Positions 9,063 to 10,485 of a DNA stretch of 10,485 nt are shown piece after piece. Position numbers and translations under genes: made by a program. Position 1 is the first letter of the stretch; the number at the start of each line of letters is the position of its first letter. This DNA is from Haplosporangium gracile (taxonomy: Eukaryota; Mortierellomycota; Mortierellomycetes; Mortierellales; Mortierellaceae). The notes under the pieces are model-generated. The model was not told the DNA's origin and searched no databases. It was given only the letters and a program-made list of their open reading frames with translations. Location of the stretch: assembly GCA_015499985.1 (NCBI GenBank), contig JAAAUF010001196.1:1-10485 (forward strand). The letters are read 5' to 3'.

Positions 9063-9250
9063 AGTTAACATAAAGCTGAAGAGGAATGGAGGTGAAGAAG
9101 TGTGAAAGAGTGGAAGGAGGTTTATAAGAAAATTTTTTCTAATTTCTTTTATTTTGACCAAAGCCCACACGATCATAGTACCCTACCGCTGTGTCACCTA
9201 TTCGACCGACCACCATGTCGGACCTCCAACTGCCTTGACCTTAACAGCCT
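9063..9250 (-). promoter_or_regulatory. Upstream region of RPL7 with HomolE/HomolD-like sequence
   Basis: The gene strand just before the ATG is pyrimidine-rich (TTCACCTCCATTCCTCTTCAGC), as expected for a ribosomal protein leader. At 9180-9197 the plus strand reads ACCCTACC followed by TGTGTCAC, about 120-135 bases upstream of the start. ACCCTACC matches most of the HomolE box of fission-yeast ribosomal protein promoters, and TGTGTCAC loosely resembles HomolD (TGTGACTG). The match is partial, so this is a suggestion. No strict TATA box is needed in such promoters; a TATAA-like stretch is at 9123-9127. Confidence 0.4.
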
Positions 9251-10226
9251 ATCTTGAGTGGGGACATTCTCACGCGCAACTCGATCTTATCTGCATTTTG
9301 TCTTCGCATATTTCTAATAGTAAGGTCATGGTCATTAGTTGGAAAAGTTTATCGTTAGTAAGAATGTTCGATATCATGCATTGACTATTTCAGCCTCAGA
9401 GCCAGAAGGGAATAAAAGAGGGTCCATCAGATAAGATCAAGTTTACAAACTTCATTGCAAAGAACGCCTCCTTTAGGAGTACAGACAACAAGTTGTTTAT
9501 CACATCCTTGCCAATCCCTTTTCCTCTTAACCAAATACACAGCAAACAACTTCAGTAATAGTCCAATGACACCCACAAAAAACAAGTATGTAATAAAACA
9601 TCACTTTCAGCCTTGATAGTGAAAATCCAACATACGATTTCATCCCTGATAGCATGCCGTCCTCATAGCGAGAATAAAGAGACAATCATCGAAATAACAC
9701 TTGTCATTCCCCCCTTTCAATGTTATTTTGCTACCCCTTCAGACTCAATTCTCGTTGTATCTCCGTGGCCACCTCTACTCCACTGTCACCAGGTTCGCAC
9801 CAAGATCTAATGTCGGGTAACTTCCAAAAAAGAAACCACATTTGTGTACAGGGTTACAGAGAAAAAACAGTATTGAGATAAACGTCCAAAAGGCCCAACA
9901 AAGCAAGAAAAACACAGAAAAAAACAAGGTTGTGGATGTAGCCATCAGCAATCCAACAGTCTTTGCCAATGAAAACGTAAAAAGGACATATCAAGGCATG
10001 TGTAAACTTTTTTTTCGAAAAGGGTGTGTTGTTCCTTGAAACTGATCGTGGCTCGGTCAGACGGAAAAAAGGAAGCAAAGGTGCCAACTTGTCCCGTGTA
10101 CGTTCTTCGCTCTATTCCCGTGTATCATCATGCGGTCTCTTTCATGTTTTTCTCATTCCGAAGGCTGATTACGGTTCCTGAGTTAATGTTGATTGGCTTA
10201 CACATGGGCAAAAGAATGATGTGATT
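9251..10226. other. Intergenic DNA, no gene recognised
   Basis: Open frames here are short, lack familiar motifs and are AT-rich. The longest (minus 9969-9775) is a run of phenylalanine and leucine codons from T-rich DNA. No tRNA arms, snoRNA with paired boxes, or terminal repeats were seen. Confidence 0.5.
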
Positions 10227-10485
10227 TTAACCACCGCCTCGACCACTTTTAAAAAAGAAGACCGAGGACAAGAGGACAATGAGCGCTATAATTACGTCAC
10301 CGAAGCGACTCATCATAGTATCTACTGCTCCCCCTACCTGCACATGGCGAATCAACACAACGAATATGAAAACTAGACCCCTTTCGCGCACTCTTTCCAA
10401 CGCGCGCCGGGCTTGAGCTAGAGGCAATGACAGCCCTCTTTGGTCGGCCTTGAGTTCCGTCCGTGGTGCTTGAGGTAGAGGCAGG
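10227..10485 (-). other. Possible 3' end of an unidentified minus-strand gene, cut by the window edge
   Basis: Two minus-strand frames are open from the window edge. One runs from 10485 to a stop at 10299-10297. It encodes a Ser/Thr- and basic-rich stretch (GRPKRAVIASSSSPARVGK) with no start codon inside the window. The other is open to a stop at 10229-10227 and ends in a hydrophobic segment (DVIIALIVLLSSVFFF) followed by KSGRGGG. A 52-bp GT..AG intron at 10337-10286 could join the first to the second, giving a basic, Ser-rich protein with a C-terminal hydrophobic tail. The composition loosely recalls small tail-anchored ER proteins, but no family motif is present. It could equally be chance open frames in GC-rich DNA. 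Confidence 0.22.
10411..10483. repeat. Short imperfect direct repeat
   Basis: A 16-base unit, GCTTGAGCTAGAGGCA at 10411-10426, recurs at 10468-10483 with one mismatch (GCTTGAGGTAGAGGCA), 57 bases apart. A partial third copy (CCTTGAG) is at 10448-10454. It lies in the possible coding stretch at the right edge. Confidence 0.6.

Noticed and set aside
9775..9969. Hydrophobic minus-strand frame as a membrane protein
   Set aside because: The hydrophobicity comes from T-rich DNA; there is no conserved motif and no sign of a gene structure around it.
10057..10133. ATGATGA and CTGA boxes on the minus strand as a second C/D snoRNA
   Set aside because: The flanks do not form a terminal stem, and the would-be guide before CTGA is low-complexity T/C sequence with no evident rRNA match.

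Overview
The window is nuclear DNA of a filamentous fungus. It holds two intron-containing protein genes, both on the minus strand. The introns use canonical GT..AG borders with fungal-type donors (GTAAG, GTGAG), and most are about 90-170 bases long. Both proteins look like those of an early-diverging fungus, and the Mucoromycota/Mortierella group is my best guess. That placement rests on protein appearance and gene architecture alone. Nothing prokaryotic, viral or clearly transposon-like was seen.

Layout from left to right. Bases 1-350 are low-complexity DNA: a pyrimidine-rich block containing an 8-base minisatellite, then a purine-rich block with GGAA repeats. Bases 351-2173 contain no gene I can support. 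Bases 2174-6363 (minus) are a complete seven-exon gene for a type III phosphatidylinositol 4-kinase of the Pik1/PI4K-beta family, predicted at 1011 residues. Bases 6364-7228 hold its pyrimidine-rich leader and promoter, two microsatellites, and the 3' end of the next gene. Bases 7229-9062 (minus) are a complete three-exon gene for ribosomal protein L7 (uL30), 248 residues. Its first coding exon is only 8 bases long and its first intron is 804 bases. Bases 9063-10226 are the upstream region of that gene with no further gene recognised. The right edge (10227-10485) has open minus-strand frames that may be the end of another, unidentified gene.

The most interesting element is inside intron 2 of the ribosomal protein gene. 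It is a well-formed box C/D small nucleolar RNA at about 7978-8069 (minus), with perfect C and D boxes, a 6-bp terminal stem and a 13-base guide complementary to a conserved stretch of large-subunit rRNA. In budding yeast the RPL7 introns also carry C/D snoRNAs (snR39, snR59) aimed at this same rRNA patch, so the host-guest pairing looks ancient. Here, however, the D-box spacing points to the G two bases before the usual yeast target A.

Functionally, the kinase makes PI4P at the Golgi for secretion. The ribosomal gene supplies both a 60S protein and, through its intron, an RNA that modifies the rRNA of the same subunit.
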